Positions 34,183 through 45,000 of a DNA stretch of 64,000 bases are shown in pieces. The position numbers and the translations under genes were made by a program. Position 1 is the first letter of the stretch. Each line of letters opens with the position of its first letter. The stretch is taken from positions 35,124,910 through 35,188,909 of the forward strand of contig OX393549.1 of assembly GCA_947650365.1 (NCBI GenBank). Reading direction: 5' to 3'. The notes under the pieces are model-generated. The model did not search any database. It had not been told where the DNA came from and saw only the letters and a program-made list of their open reading frames with translations. The DNA is from Chamaelirium japonicum (lineage: Eukaryota > Streptophyta > Magnoliopsida > Liliales > Melanthiaceae).

Positions 34183-35838
34183 CAATGGTGAAGGCCAGCA
34201 CCAACCCACCAAAGGCGGGTGCTGACCGGACAATCGACGTGCTAATCGAAGAAGAACAAGAAGTCTCAGTTGCAACCAACCGAAGAAATATTCATAAGCA
34301 ACTGGGGCCACAAGGAAGTCATCCGGGAAGCCGCAGCAATCGGTAGGACCCACCATTCCCGAGGCAACGATCTGGCAAAGAGCACGCCACCCAAGGAGAC
34401 AACAGTTCAGCTACATACCAAATTTTGGCTGCTGATTTCCAGCTACTGAACCTCCTCAAGAGGAACACAGCCCTCGAGCAAGAGAGGGATTCCCTAAAGA
34501 AGGCGGCTGAAAGAGCGGGGGTTGTGGCCCACAACTCTCTAGCTACTGATGAAAACCAACCAAGGACTCGCCCGGCCGTGAGTCATCATCTTGAAGAATC
34601 ACATGTGCCGAAAATTGAGAGGCGTCAGGTATCCACACAAGCACCAAGGCAAACGGTGTGGGATTGCCTCAACGTCGATGGTGCGCCAAGCTATCGCCGA
34701 GAAGGATCGCCTCAGTCAATAGGGTTCACTGGATGTTCTATCCCTTCACACATGAAAGCAACAGATGCCCGCGAGCTGCTCGACCGACTAAGGCATACTG
34801 CCGACGTGGGACGCCGCCATCAAGACCGTAGGTAGCTAATCACCTCGGTGGGGCCACTATATCCCAAGGTTCTTGCAACACCATTTCCTATAGGTTGGCG
34901 AACACCGAGCCTGCCAAAGTTCAACTGCATCCAGGGAGACCCTACTCTCCATATCCTAGCCTACAAGCAGGCCCTGACGCCCTACAAGTATAAGAACCAT
35001 GTTCTCTGCCGTATGTTTGCGGGAAGCCTCGAGGGATCTGCCCTCGACTGGTACTACACACTGCCTACCGGTACGGTGGCCATATTCAAAGAGTTGGCTG
35101 AACTCTTCATGGACCATTATCGGCTAAACTTAAAGCCGAAAAAGAGGATGGATACACTCTACCAGCTGAAGATGGGCTCCGACGAGTCTTTAAGGAGCTT
35201 CACGATGAGGTTTCATAATAAGCACTCTGAGCTCACCGGTCGCTCCTATAATGAGGAGGCCATCATGCTGGCATTCCAGAATGCTATCTGGCCAGAGCTC
35301 CACGTCTACACCGACTTCATCCGGCATCCTCCCAGTAACTTGGAAGCGATGTTTAAGCGCGTACAGCGGGAGATAGAGGTGGAAGACAATCAGTAGGCCA
35401 GAAGACTACGCGAGCCCCGCAAGTCTTGTGACTCCCGACATAAGAAAGATGATGAGGCTCCGAATGAAGCACCCTACAAGAAGTCTGCCCATGCCACGTC
35501 CGACCAAAAGGCCCAGGCCAAAAGGTACAATGAAGATCCGAAAGCCCCTCCAGCAGAAAAGAGGCGAACTCCAAGGGAGCAAAGGGTGTTCACTGAGCTG
35601 AACACCTCCATTGAAGACATCTTCGCCTACTTGCAGAACAAGCCCTTTTGCAAATGGCCACAACCTCTCCCTCCAAATTCTGACCATGCGGGATACGCCA
35701 GCCTACTGTGAGTTCCATCGCAGCCATGGCCACCCAACCTCTACATGTCGGAAGCTAAAGCATCACATCGAAGACCTGATCCAAGAAGGGCGGCTCGATG
35801 GCTACCTCGCTAACAAGAAACCAGGTCGAGAGAAGTAA
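34183..35838 (+). pseudogene. Gypsy-type gag (Retrotrans_gag) of the TR-GAG element
   Basis: A start at 34183 opens MVKASTNPPKAGAD. The capsid-like core at 34848-35396 reads 'FNCIQGDPTLHILAYKQAL', 'SLEGSALDWYYTLPTGTVA', 'FKELAELFMDHYRLNLKPK' and 'LRSFTMRFHNKHSELTG', the Retrotrans_gag pattern of plant Gypsy elements. At 35690-35810 'AYCEFHRSHGHPTSTCRKLK' matches the CxxH..GH...C motif that follows gag in such elements. Three in-frame stops (34344, 34833, 35394) are all TAG, and a frameshift lies near 35640-35690. No protease follows. The protein would package element RNA; this copy is broken. Confidence 0.88.
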
Positions 35839-36013
35839 AGGCAGCAGCAGGGGAGAAAGAAAGTCAACATAACACGTAGATGCATAATCATAACGTCCGT
35901 TGGGCAACCTCTGAAAAAGTGTAACTGCAACTTTGTTATATCAATAAAGTGTCTTTTTTTCTCAAAATCAAATCTCTTGAAGTTCAATTCCACCATATTA
36001 AGGCATAAAAAAA

Positions 36014-36785
36014 AGGGCTCCTGACAACCCAGGTCAACCAAAGACCTTCGATTCCGCCCATTCAAGTCGAAAGCTCGAAGATAAGTCGGCTACGCCCTCT
36101 CGAGGCTAAAGTCCGATAAAAAGGCTCCTGGTAACCCAGGTCAATCAAAGACCTTCGATTCTACCCATTCAAGTCGGAAGCTCGAAGGCAATTCGGCTAT
36201 GCCCTCTCGAGGCTAAAGTCCGATAAAAAGGCTCTTGGCAACCCAGGTCAACCAAAGACCTTCGATTCCGCCCATTCAAGTCGGAAGCTCGAAGGCAATT
36301 TGGCTACGCCCTTCAAGGCAAAAAGTCCGATAAAAAGGCTCCTAGCAACCCAGGTCAATCAAAGACCTTCGATTCCGCTTATTCAAATCGGAAGCTCGAA
36401 GGCAATTCGGCTACGCCCTTCAAGGCTAAAGTCCGATAAAAGGCTCCTGGCAACCCAGGTCAACCAAAGACCTTCGATTCCGCCCGTTCAAGTCGGAAGC
36501 TCGAAGGCAATTCGGCTACGCCCTTTCGAGGCGAAAGTCCGATAAAAAGGCTCCTGGCAACCCAGGTCAACCAAAGACCTTCAATTCCGCCTATTCAAGT
36601 CAGAAGCTCGAAGGCAATTCGGCTACGCCCTCTCGAGGCTAAAGTCTAACAAAAAGCTCCTGGTAACCCAGGTCAACCAAAGACCTTCGATTCCGCCCAT
36701 TCAAGTCGGAAGCTCAAAGGCAATTCGGCTACGCCCTTTCAAGGTGAAAGTCAGATAAAAATGCTCCTTACAATCCAGGTCAAAC
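36014..36785. repeat. TR-GAG tandem array 1, ~106-bp unit
   Basis: 'ggctcctggcaacccaggtc' recurs near 36015, 36121, 36230, 36337, 36441, 36547 and 36655, with a degraded last copy at 36761. Each unit holds 'caaagaccttcgattccgcc' and 'ggctacgccct'. It begins about 175 bp past the gag end. No coding meaning is seen. Confidence 0.93.
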
Positions 36786-36851
36786 TAAACTATCAATTAT
36801 ACTCATCCGAGGCGATGAGAATAAGTCCAAGGCAGACGTCGCCGCTTTGAC

Positions 36852-37785
36852 ATGCACCAAGTTCAAGGAGACATCCTTGGCACTCAAAGACAAAGTCCGA
36901 TTCGACCAATGCCTCGGCACTCTACAAGCCCAAGATCCAGCCCTTGGCACTCGAAGACAAAGTCCGAGGCGACCAATGCCTCGACACTCTACAAGCCCAA
37001 GGCCCTACCCTTGGCACTTGAAGGCAAAGTTCGAGGCGACCAACGCCTTGGCACTTTACAAGCCCAAGGCTCAGCCCTTGGCACTCGAAGACAAAGTCTG
37101 AGGCAACCAATGCCTTGGCACTTTACAAGCCCAAGGCACAACCCTTGGCACTCGAAGACAAAGTCCGAGGCGACCAATACATTGGCACTCGACAAGCACA
37201 AGGTCCAGCCCTTGGCACTCGAAGATAAAGTCCGAGGTGACCAATGCCTCGGCAATCTATAAGCCCAAGGCCCTGCCCTTGGTACTCGAAGACATAGGCC
37301 GAGGCGACCAATGCCTCGGCACTCTATAAGCCCAAGGCCCTGCCCTTGGTACTCGAAGACATAGGCCGAGGCGACCAATGCATCGGCACTCTACAAGCCC
37401 AAGGCCCAGCCCTTGGCACTCGAAGACAAAGTCCGAGGCGACCAATGCCTCGGTACTCTACAAGCCCAAGGCCTAGCCCTTGGCACTCGAAGACAAAGTC
37501 CGAGGCGACCAACGCCTCGGCACTCTACAAGCCCAAGGCCTAGCCCTTGGCACTCGAAGATAAAGTTTGAGGCGACCAATGCCTCGGCACTCTACAAGCC
37601 CAAGGCTCATCCCTTGGCATTCGGAGACAAAGTCCGAGGCGACCAACGCCTCGGTACTCTACAAGCCTAAGGCCCAGCCCTTGGCACTCGAAGACAAAGT
37701 CCGAGGCGACCAACACCTCGGCACTCTATAATCCCAAGGCCCTACCCTTGACACATAAAGATAAAGTCCGAGACGTCGTCGCCGA
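36852..37785. repeat. TR-GAG tandem array 2, 67-bp unit, about 13 copies
   Basis: 'cttggcactcgaagacaaag' recurs every 67 bp with few changes. As 67 is not a multiple of three, all frames cycle through the repeat, which explains the long repetitive frames on both strands; none is a gene. Units contain 'cctcggcac' and its near-inverse. Confidence 0.93.
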
Positions 37786-38165
37786 CATATTGGCATTCGA
37801 TCAAAAGTCCAAGCTTAGACTTGTCACTCAGGTCCAAGCATTAGATTGTCAATGGCCATCACCTTTTATCGACGACTAACGGTTCCAAACCAGTCAGGGG
37901 GTGGTTGGTCTAACTCTGTCAGTGCGTGCCTCCACTTTGGTGCAGTCAACGGTGGGTAACACAGGATAAAATGGTGTTTCCTTGATCCTAGCCAAGTCAA
38001 CACCCTCTCGTGACCGTAATACCTGGCGAATACAGTAACCAGGTGCGGTAGTACATTGGGTGAAAACTGGCTGGCCATCATGCGGCGTCATCCTTGATTA
38101 TCTCTAAGAAGCCCCCTCGAATATAGCATTGTCCCTTGCCGACATCCCCGCGCACCAGCGTTTTA
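37786..38165. other. TR-GAG internal spacer
   Basis: Unique sequence between arrays. 'gaatacagtaaccaggtgcg' here is echoed near 38816 ('gaatacagtaactaggtgca'), hinting at an older internal duplication. No domain is seen. Confidence 0.5.
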
Positions 38166-38168
38166 CCG

Positions 38169-38235
38169 AAAAAGTGTCGGTTTCAAATGGGGCTGAAATT
38201 CAAAAAACACACTATTTTCAATACCGACACTTTTT
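38169..38235. repeat. Hairpin with 13-bp perfect stem
   Basis: AAAAAGTGTCGGT (38169-38181) is the exact inverse of ACCGACACTTTTT (38223-38235), with a 41-base loop. It sits immediately before array 3, whose units also hold short inverted arms. Confidence 0.8.
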
Positions 38236-38249
38236 GGCCTCTTCTAGCA

Positions 38250-38602
38250 GCCCCCCCTTGGTTTCGCACAAAAACCAAGTAAGGGGGGGTGTTACACCAT
38301 CAGCTACAACCAACCCTCGGTTTCGCATAAAAACCGAGTGGGGAGGGGGTGATGGCACACCATCAGCTACAACCACCCCTCGGTTTCGTCAGAAAACCGA
38401 GAGGGGGTGTGTGTCGGCATCAACAAGCAGCCCCTCCTCGGTTTCGCAAAAAAACCATGTGGGGAGGGGGTGCGACGGCACACCATCAGCAGCCCACCCC
38501 TCGGTTTTGACAGAAAACTGAGAGGGGGCGTGTTCGGTATCAATATCAACTCACCCCGTGGTTTCGTCAGAAAATCGAGAGGGGGGTGCTCGGCGTCATC
38601 CA
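38250..38602. repeat. TR-GAG tandem array 3, ~60-bp unit, six copies
   Basis: Each unit has 'ctcggtttcg' and the inverse 'aaaaccgag' around an A-rich centre, then a G-run and 'ggcacaccatcagc' or a variant. Each unit can therefore form a small hairpin. Confidence 0.88.
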
Positions 38603-39389
38603 AACTTATTAGTCAATCCAATTCAAGTGGCATTCGCACACAAGGATCAGCCAAAGACGAAGAATTATCTTCCATTGGGTTCGTTGAATAGCATCTCAAC
38701 CAAACCTATTGAGTTGGCTATACAAACTTCACAAGCAAAATTCCTCCTTCTTATCTGGGGGTGGACTCGTGGTAACCGCCGCGTTATCGCTGGGGCCCGA
38801 CTGTAGTCCCTAGTGAATACAGTAACTAGGTGCAGTTGGGTGTCGAACAGAGACGGATGAGTTACCACGTATCGATGCCTCTTCAAGACGTGTGTAGGAC
38901 ACTCGGCCAATGCGTTCTTTAGAGTCATCTCTTTATGAAGGTGATTACCGAAAAAGTTACTCGTCAAGGTGTATGATGTTTCACGTCCACTTTGACTGGT
39001 TTTTCGGCGCCTACACAACGACACCTTATACGCACTGATCCGACGTGCATATGAAAAGTTATAACTGTCGGAAGTTTTTACTCTTGTCCGAGACTCACTA
39101 GTCCGCCGCGTCCGAGACTTCCAAATTGTCTTTGACGACTTTGCCATCACCACCTATCCTACGACACCAAATTTCTCCGTCGCCATCAAGAAGTTAAGCG
39201 AGTAGCCGAGCGCTCCTGATTCCTCATCGCCAAGGTCGAGCAGGAGAAGCTTGCCGCCATCGTCCGCACCGAGGTTAAAGAGCGGGCCGACCACGTTAGC
39301 ACATTGTTGGGTCCACCCCTCGCATGCACCCTTGTTGTGCAGATGACACAAACAAAGAAGAGAGGGAGTGGGTCTGACCCATCCCCCGC
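38603..39389 (+). other. TR-GAG internal region, possible decayed frame
   Basis: Around 39210-39300 a plus frame reads 'LIAKVEQEKLAAIVRTEV', coiled-coil-like text reminiscent of extra Gypsy frames, but it is broken. Nothing else is recognisable. Confidence 0.35.
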
Positions 39390-40166
39390 GTGCGCCTTCG
39401 TCGGGCAGTCGGCACGAGCAGAGGATAGAAGGGGAAGGGTCCTGACCCCTCGCGTGCTCGCCGCGCATCGCAGCCTGTCCAACCCCACGCTTGCCTTCCT
39501 CATCGCGCCGCCGACCGCCGACCGCCGACCGCACCCCGCTACCCTGCGCCCGGAGCAGCACGCCGACCGCGCCGGGCGCCCCGTGCCGCAGCCAGCCCGC
39601 CTACACCGCTGCCCCGCGCCACTCCGGCCTCTGTGCCGCCTGTGCCCCGGCCTCTGCACCGCTCGCGCCCCGCGCACGCCGCTGCCTCCACGGGCCAAAG
39701 CAAAGAAGAAACACAGAGAGAGAGAGAGAAAGAAAAGAGAGAGAGAGAGAGAGGGACGTCTGCTCTCCCACCGAAGCCAAAGAAGAAAAAAAAAAGGGGG
39801 GGGAGAGGGACGGCCCACAGCCTCCCTCTTCCTCTTCTCCTTTGATCCAGTCGGGAGGGCCGCCCGACTCGCGCTCGCAGCCCCCCTCTCCGATCCGATC
39901 GGGGCCAGCCCCCCGGCCCGCGACCGGCCGCCGACCGCCGCTGCTCCACCAGCCTCCGCAGCCCACGCCGGTTGAGGCCCGGACCCCGTATGTGCCTGGC
40001 CTAGATTCCGCGCCCACCACTACTCCGCTAGCCTCCCCAGCTCGCCGACTACGTTGCCCCATCGGCCTTCATAGCTCGCCGCCTACGCCGCACCACCAGC
40101 CCTCGCAGCCCCGCCCTCGTCTCGCACCATCTTCCATCTTTCATCTCTATCACCCAAGTCGGAACA
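39390..40166 (+). other. GC-rich block upstream of the CDT1 fragment
   Basis: This block is much more GC- and C-rich than the rest of the element, with (GA)n at 39715-39755. Long frames exist on both strands, all Pro/Arg/Ala-rich and mutually overlapping, as expected of GC-rich noncoding DNA. It runs directly into the start codon of the CDT1 fragment and may be its captured 5' leader or promoter-proximal DNA; that is inference. Confidence 0.45.
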
Positions 40167-40800
40167 ATGGAATCCGAAATGGGATTCCTGACCTCGTCTC
40201 ACAGATCGAGAGAGAAGCCCTCTCCACCGATCAAATCCTCGCCCATGGCGGCCGATCCGTCACTGGTGAAGGCCACACCCTCGGATCGGATCGCGACACC
40301 AGAGAAGCGGATCCAGCCGTCACGGCGGGCCAGGAAACGGAGCGTGGCCTTCTCGGTAAGGGAGGTGAATAAGATTGCTCTCACACTTCAGAGACCCGGC
40401 AAAGGGTCCATAGATCGGCCGGGTCTTGCTAGACCCGATGATCCCCTTTTATCCACGGAGGAGAAACACCGACTCCGGATCTGATTCGATCTCCAAGGCC
40501 TTGAAGGCTAAAACCCCTGCCAAGCTCCCGGAAAAGTATGAGACACTGGTAGAGTTTTTTTAATTCCATGGAGAGCTCGATTCAATTGCTTCGGTTGAAG
40601 GGATCGATGTCTACATTCCCTAATATCTGCACCAGTATTCAGCATCTGACCGAACGGAGGTTCACTTACGGGCATCTAGCGCAACTGAAGCACATCCAGC
40701 CCGAAGCGATTTTGATTAAAAAAGTGATCTTGCTTGATGAGACTACTTGCTGTATGAAGCCAGAGCTTCAGATTGCTCTGCAAACCGGTACGATAGGGGA
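40167..40800 (+). pseudogene. CDT1: Captured fragment of plant CDT1 (replication licensing factor)
   Basis: From the start codon at 40167 the text reads 'KATPSDRIATPEKRIQPSRR', then 'ARKRSVAFSVREVNKIAL', matching the conserved N-terminal motif of plant CDT1 (RNRSVALSVKE in relatives). After a frameshift near 40480 it continues 'LPEKYETLVEFF'. After another in a T-run at about 40555-40562 it continues 'SSIQLLRLKGSMSTFPNIC', 'HLTERRFTYGHLAQLKHIQP' and 'DETTCCMKPELQIAL', the geminin-binding/winged-helix core. CDT1 loads the MCM helicase at origins; this copy lacks the C-terminal MCM-binding half and is broken, so it encodes no working protein. It stops where tandem array 4 begins. Introns are not apparent in this span. 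Confidence 0.92.
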
Positions 40801-40825
40801 CGGCATGAAGCGAAAAGAAGGAAAA

Positions 40826-41520
40826 TGGGTCTCGGTACCCTCTCGGCATCCTCTCGGTCGGGAAAAGGGAAAAGGGTATCGGTACCCTCTCGGTATACTC
40901 TCGGTCGGGAAAAGGCAAAAGGGTCTCGGTACCCTCTCGGTCGGGAAAAGGGAAAAGGGTCTCGGTACCCTCTCGGTATACTCTCGGTCGAAAAATACAC
41001 TAATTTTTCGAGAACGCCTCCTCGCAAAACCGAGACTTTTTGGCTCGCACCAAAAGGGTCTCGGCGTCGGCATAAGGCAAAGGAGTCTCGGCATCCTCTC
41101 GGTCGGGAAAAGGCAAAAGGGTCTCGGTACCCTCTCAGTATCCTCTCGGCATCCTCTCGGTCGGAAAAAGGCAAAAGGGTCTCGGTACCCTCTCGGTATA
41201 CTCTCGGTCGGGAAAAGGGAAAAGGGTCTCGGTACCCTCTCGGTATACTCTCGGTCGAAAAATACACTAATTTTTCGAGAACGCCTCCTCGCAAAACCGA
41301 GACTTTTTCGCTCGCACCAAAAGAGTCTCGGTGTCGGCAGAAGGCAAAGGAGTCTCGGCATCCTCTCGGTCGGGAAAAGGCAAAAGGGTCTCGGTACCCT
41401 CTCGGTATCCTCTCGGTTGGAAAACACACTGCTTTTTTGGAAACGCCCATGTGCAAAACCGAGACTTTTGGGCTCGCGCCAAAAGGGTCTCGGCATCGGC
41501 AGAAGGAGACTCTGCTAATA
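40826..41520. repeat. TR-GAG tandem array 4, complex repeats of 'ggtctcggtaccctctcgg'
   Basis: Short modules ('ggtctcggtaccctctcggt', 'cgggaaaaggcaaaaggg') are arranged in larger blocks. One block of about 250 bp, containing 'tttttcgagaacgcctcctc' and 'aaaaccgagac', occurs at about 40985-41065 and again at 41255-41325. A shorter variant is at 41425-41475. The long frames on both strands here (for example 41714-40743) are repeat products. Confidence 0.9.
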
Positions 41521-41629
41521 CGAACCGCGACACCAACGGCCCTTGCCAACCATGCCAGAATCCTAAGGCGTTTGCACCTTGGAATCCCAGCCGACCCCGG
41601 GGGTCCTGACCCGACTGAGAGGGGGTAAC

Positions 41630-42234
41630 TGTGGGTGCAAAAATTGTACCAGACCGGATCAGAGCGACATGGGCCCGCGCAATGGCCCAAGTGGGTAAGC
41701 CCGCCCGGGTTCATGGGCCCACTCTACGGGGCTCACAGATCAAGCCCTCCCCCTTATTGGGCCCGAACAACGACCCAATAAAGGCCCAGCAAGGAGGCCC
41801 AGAACCAGTGCCACGTCATCATCGCCACGTCATCACTGTCATATCGGGCACGTGCCTACGCTATAAAAGGACCCCCAAGGCATCCAAGAAGAAGGTGGGT
41901 CATTCAATCAGAGGAGGAGAATTCCAGAGCAAGTGCTAGAGCTCAATTCTCTCCTTCTTGCTCTTTTCTTGTTACTCCGTGCAACCCCCACTGTAAAAAG
42001 CTTCTCTCGACCTGTCGAGAGAACGCTTCCCCATCATTTACTCAAATTATAGTGAAGATCAGGTGGTACCTCTCGCCCGGAGACGTAGGTCGTAAGACCG
42101 AACTTCGACAACAACTCCATGTGTCATCTCTCTCCTTCTCAACTTTCTAATCTCTAACATACAAACAATATAATTCAATCAAGGCTGTGGGGCGGGATTC
42201 CCGATCAAAGGCGGCTCGGAAATTTCCCCCCACA
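41630..42234 (+). repeat. TR-GAG 3' LTR
   Basis: It matches 33440-34044 end to end with about 20 substitutions by eye. It is preceded by 'gagagggggtaac' (purine tract) and followed by the GCCAC target duplication. Confidence 0.93.
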
Positions 42235-42239
42235 GCCAC

Positions 42240-43710
42240 AGTGTGAGGTTGATCATCAACATACTACTAGTAGGTTGATTAGTGAGTCTGTAAAGGATCG
42301 ACTTGAAGCATATGTACTTTACACACCAAAGACGATTATATGTGATGTTCAGAAAAAGGTTTGGTGTCAAAATTAGTTGCAGAAAAGCATGGAAGGCGAG
42401 AGAGATTGCTATTAATAAGTACGGGGATCATATAAGGACTCTTATGCATTGCTTCCTATGTATTGTGATCAGCTCATGAAAATGAATCATGGGACTATTG
42501 CAAAAATCCAACGAGAATGAGGTAGGTTTCTTCGTTTGTTTTTGGCCCTTGGTCAATGTATTAGAGTTTATCGAAAAGGGTTGTTAAGGCCAGCGATAGC
42601 TGTTGATGGATCCCCATTTAAAGGGAAAGTATAAAGGGACACTTTTCCTTGCCACTATTTTGGATGGAGATAACCATATATTTCCTATTGCACTTGGCAT
42701 TGGAGAATCCGAGAATAACAACAGTTGGAATTAGTTCTTGACACAGCTGCGTGATGCATTATGTATAACAGAACAGATGATGAGAAACTTGGTTATTATA
42801 TCAGATCGTCATATGGGTTTATTGTCTCAAGTTCCAGTAGTCTTTCCACATGCTTACCATGGATATTGTACATTTCATATATCTCAAAATATGTTTTCAA
42901 AATTTAAGCAACCACGGCTATACTCATATTTCTACAATACTGCCAAGGCAACAAGGCCAACAAAGTTTTATTCATTAATGGAGATCATTAAAAAAGTCAA
43001 CAAAGAGGCATATGAATGGCTGAACAATATTGATAAAAAAAGATGGACTACGGCATTTTTTCCCAGAAGACGGTACAATATTATTACCACAAACTCTTCT
43101 GAAAGCTACAATAGTGTTCTGAAAGAAATCAGAGAATATCCAATTACAATGATTATTGAGGAATTTCGATTAAAGCTACAAGGTATGTGGTTCAAGCGAC
43201 GAAATGTGGCAACTGCTTTGACAACCATACTAACTACTTGAGCTGAAAAAGAGTTAGCATCAGATATGTCACATGCTCGTGACATAAGTTGTGATCCAAT
43301 TAATATTGATGAGTATTTCGTTAGATCATTGCATCACCATGATCATGTGGTGTTGAGTAAGGGTATGTGCACTTGTCGTAAGTTTGATGTCATGGAGATG
43401 CCTTGTATTCATGCCTTAGCTGGACTTGCGATTTACAAAATAGATCCATATAAGTACTGTGCATATTTTTACTCTGTTGATAATTATCGAAAAACATATG
43501 AAGAGTCAATCTATCCAGTTGGAGACAAAAGTTAATGGGAGGTACCAAAGTTGCAGACTTCTAAAAAATTTATTACCACCGATGATGAAAACTCCAGCAT
43601 GAAGGCCAAAGAAGAAGCGGATACTCTCTCAAGATGACGAACATAGAACAGTCAAATGTGGTAGATGTAAACGGACGGAGCATAATAGAAAGTCCTGTAA
43701 GTTTTCTATT
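42240..43710 (+). pseudogene. MURA transposase, catalytic core, SWIM and CCHC zinc fingers
   Basis: The text resumes after the LTR element: 'EVDHQHTTSRLISESVKDRL', then 'GVKISCRKAWKAREIAI', the MULE linker. The catalytic region has 'AIAVDGSPFKGK' with the first Asp, 'LATILDGDNHIFPIALGIGE', 'VIISDRHMGLLSQVP' with the second Asp, and 'YHGYCTFHISQNMFSKFK'. The SWIM finger is 'CTCRKFDVMEMPCIHALAG' (about 43370-43425). A CCHC knuckle 'CGRCKRTEHNRKSC' follows at about 43650. A frameshift lies near 42625, Trp-to-stop changes near 42735, and more stops near 43240 and 43535. The gene is dead but complete in domain order. No mudrB-like gene was found. Confidence 0.92.
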
Positions 43711-44249
43711 CCACAGGGAGATTAACATATGTAGTTCAAATAGTGGTGTGGTGAAAAACTTCTACTTTGTGCGTTGTAATTATGGTGTGGAAAACTTTAA
43801 CTTTTTGTGTTGTAATTATGATGTGGAAAACTTCTACTTTTTACGTTGTAATTGTGATATTGAAAACTTCTACTTCTATTGGAAATATAATGTGAAAAAT
43901 ATTGGTGGGCTGTAATTGTGATGTGGAAAACTTTTACTTCTTCTATTGTAATTATGATGTGAAAAATTCTACTTTTTACGTTGTAATTATGATGTGGAGA
44001 ACTTCTACTTCTTCTATTGTAATTATGGTGTGAAAAACTTCTATTTTTTATGATGTGAAAAACTTATACTTATTGTGTTGAAATAGTGGTCTGAAAAAAT
44101 ATTGGTGTCAATCATAAATTGGTGAGTTGTAATTGTGAAAATCTTTTAGTTTTAATGGTGTGAAAAACTTATACTTATTGTGCTGAAATAGTGGTCTGAA
44201 AAATATTGGTGTCAATCATAAATTGGTGGGTTGTAATTATGAAAAACTT
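43711..44249 (+). repeat. Degenerate AT-rich repeats after the transposase
   Basis: Irregular repeats of 'gtggaaaacttctac' and 'gttgtaattatg' every ~40-60 bp fill this stretch, probably the transposase 3' tail. Frames across them are not conserved. Confidence 0.65.
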
Positions 44250-45000
44250 CTACAGAAATAAGACTCTGAATGTATACTCCTTGAGCATTTATGGAGCATA
44301 TAACAGCTCCAATGCATGTAACATATCATACTCCTAGATCACAAAAATAATATTGAATGTCTACTCCTAGAACATGTAATATGCTCCACTTATGCTCCAC
44401 AACAGTGATATCGCTCCACTTTAAAAAAGCTCACAAGATGTTGTTTTTTCGGCATAAAAATTTACACCAGTTCTTATAATTTCTGAAAATTTTTTCATCA
44501 TAAGTTCATCCACAGTTCTATCTTCAAGCTACAAAAATTGGACAAACGGGACATGATTTTTGGTTTACCTAAAGCCAGAAAGAGAAGAAATAATTTAAAA
44601 CCTATAAAACATTTAAAGGACAAAGAAGAATATACAGTTAAGTATGATCAATTGTTGTGGAGCATATATGTCACTGTTGTGGAGTATGTGATATGCTCCA
44701 GAAGTACAGAAGACAGACTGCTCACAACTTAATGTCACTGTTATGGAGCATATTACATGCTCAAGGAGCATATGATATGCTCCAATATGCTCCACAAAAG
44801 TAATAGCCAGCTGAGATATATGGAGCATATTATATGCTCTATATATATGCTCCACACCAGTAATTACCAGCTGAGATATATGGAGCATATCATATGCTCC
44901 AATATGCTCCACACCAGTAATAGCCAGCTGAGATATATGAAGCATATTATATGCTCCACACCAGTAATTATTAGCAGCTGAGATAAATGGAGCACATCAT
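44250..45000. repeat. 'GGAGCATAT' palindromic repeat cluster, left copy
   Basis: Many copies of 'tggagcatat' and 'atatgctcca', in both orientations, make local palindromes. The segment 44260-44400 ('gactctgaatgtatactcc' through 'gctccacaacagtga') is matched in the same orientation at about 57220-57380. The part at about 44650-44760 is the inverse. All reading frames here come from the repeats. Confidence 0.85.

Larger units (their letters stand above)
33440..42234 (+). mobile_element. Gag-only LTR retrotransposon (TR-GAG type), 8,795 bp
   Basis: The LTRs are equal in length (33440-34044 and 41630-42234, 605 bp), start TGTGGGTGCAA and end CCCCACA. The flanks GCCAC (33435-33439 and 42235-42239) are an exact 5-bp duplication. 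The sequence after the left LTR is 'atctttggcattatctgtgg', a Gypsy-type primer-site region. 'gactgagagggggtaac' is the purine tract. Inside are a Gypsy-like gag and no protease, reverse transcriptase or integrase. The usual pol space holds four tandem arrays, a GC-rich block and a CDT1 fragment. LTRs differ at roughly 3.5% by a hand count. Mobility would need enzymes from a relative. Confidence 0.93.

Noticed and set aside
36852-37785. Repetitive direct repeats that could suggest a CRISPR array
   Set aside because: The 67-bp units adjoin with no unique spacers, inside a plant LTR element. This is a minisatellite.
39491-40372. GC-rich plus-strand frame of 293 codons and overlapping minus-strand frames
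   Set aside because: Pro/Arg/Ala-rich in every frame with equal openness on both strands, typical of GC-rich noncoding DNA. Its last part overlaps the CDT1 fragment in the wrong frame.
40743-41714. Minus-strand frame of 323 codons and overlapping plus-strand frames of about 300 codons
   Set aside because: They lie in tandem array 4 and the 3' LTR of the TR-GAG element. Open frames on both strands arise from the repeat unit, and no domain is present.
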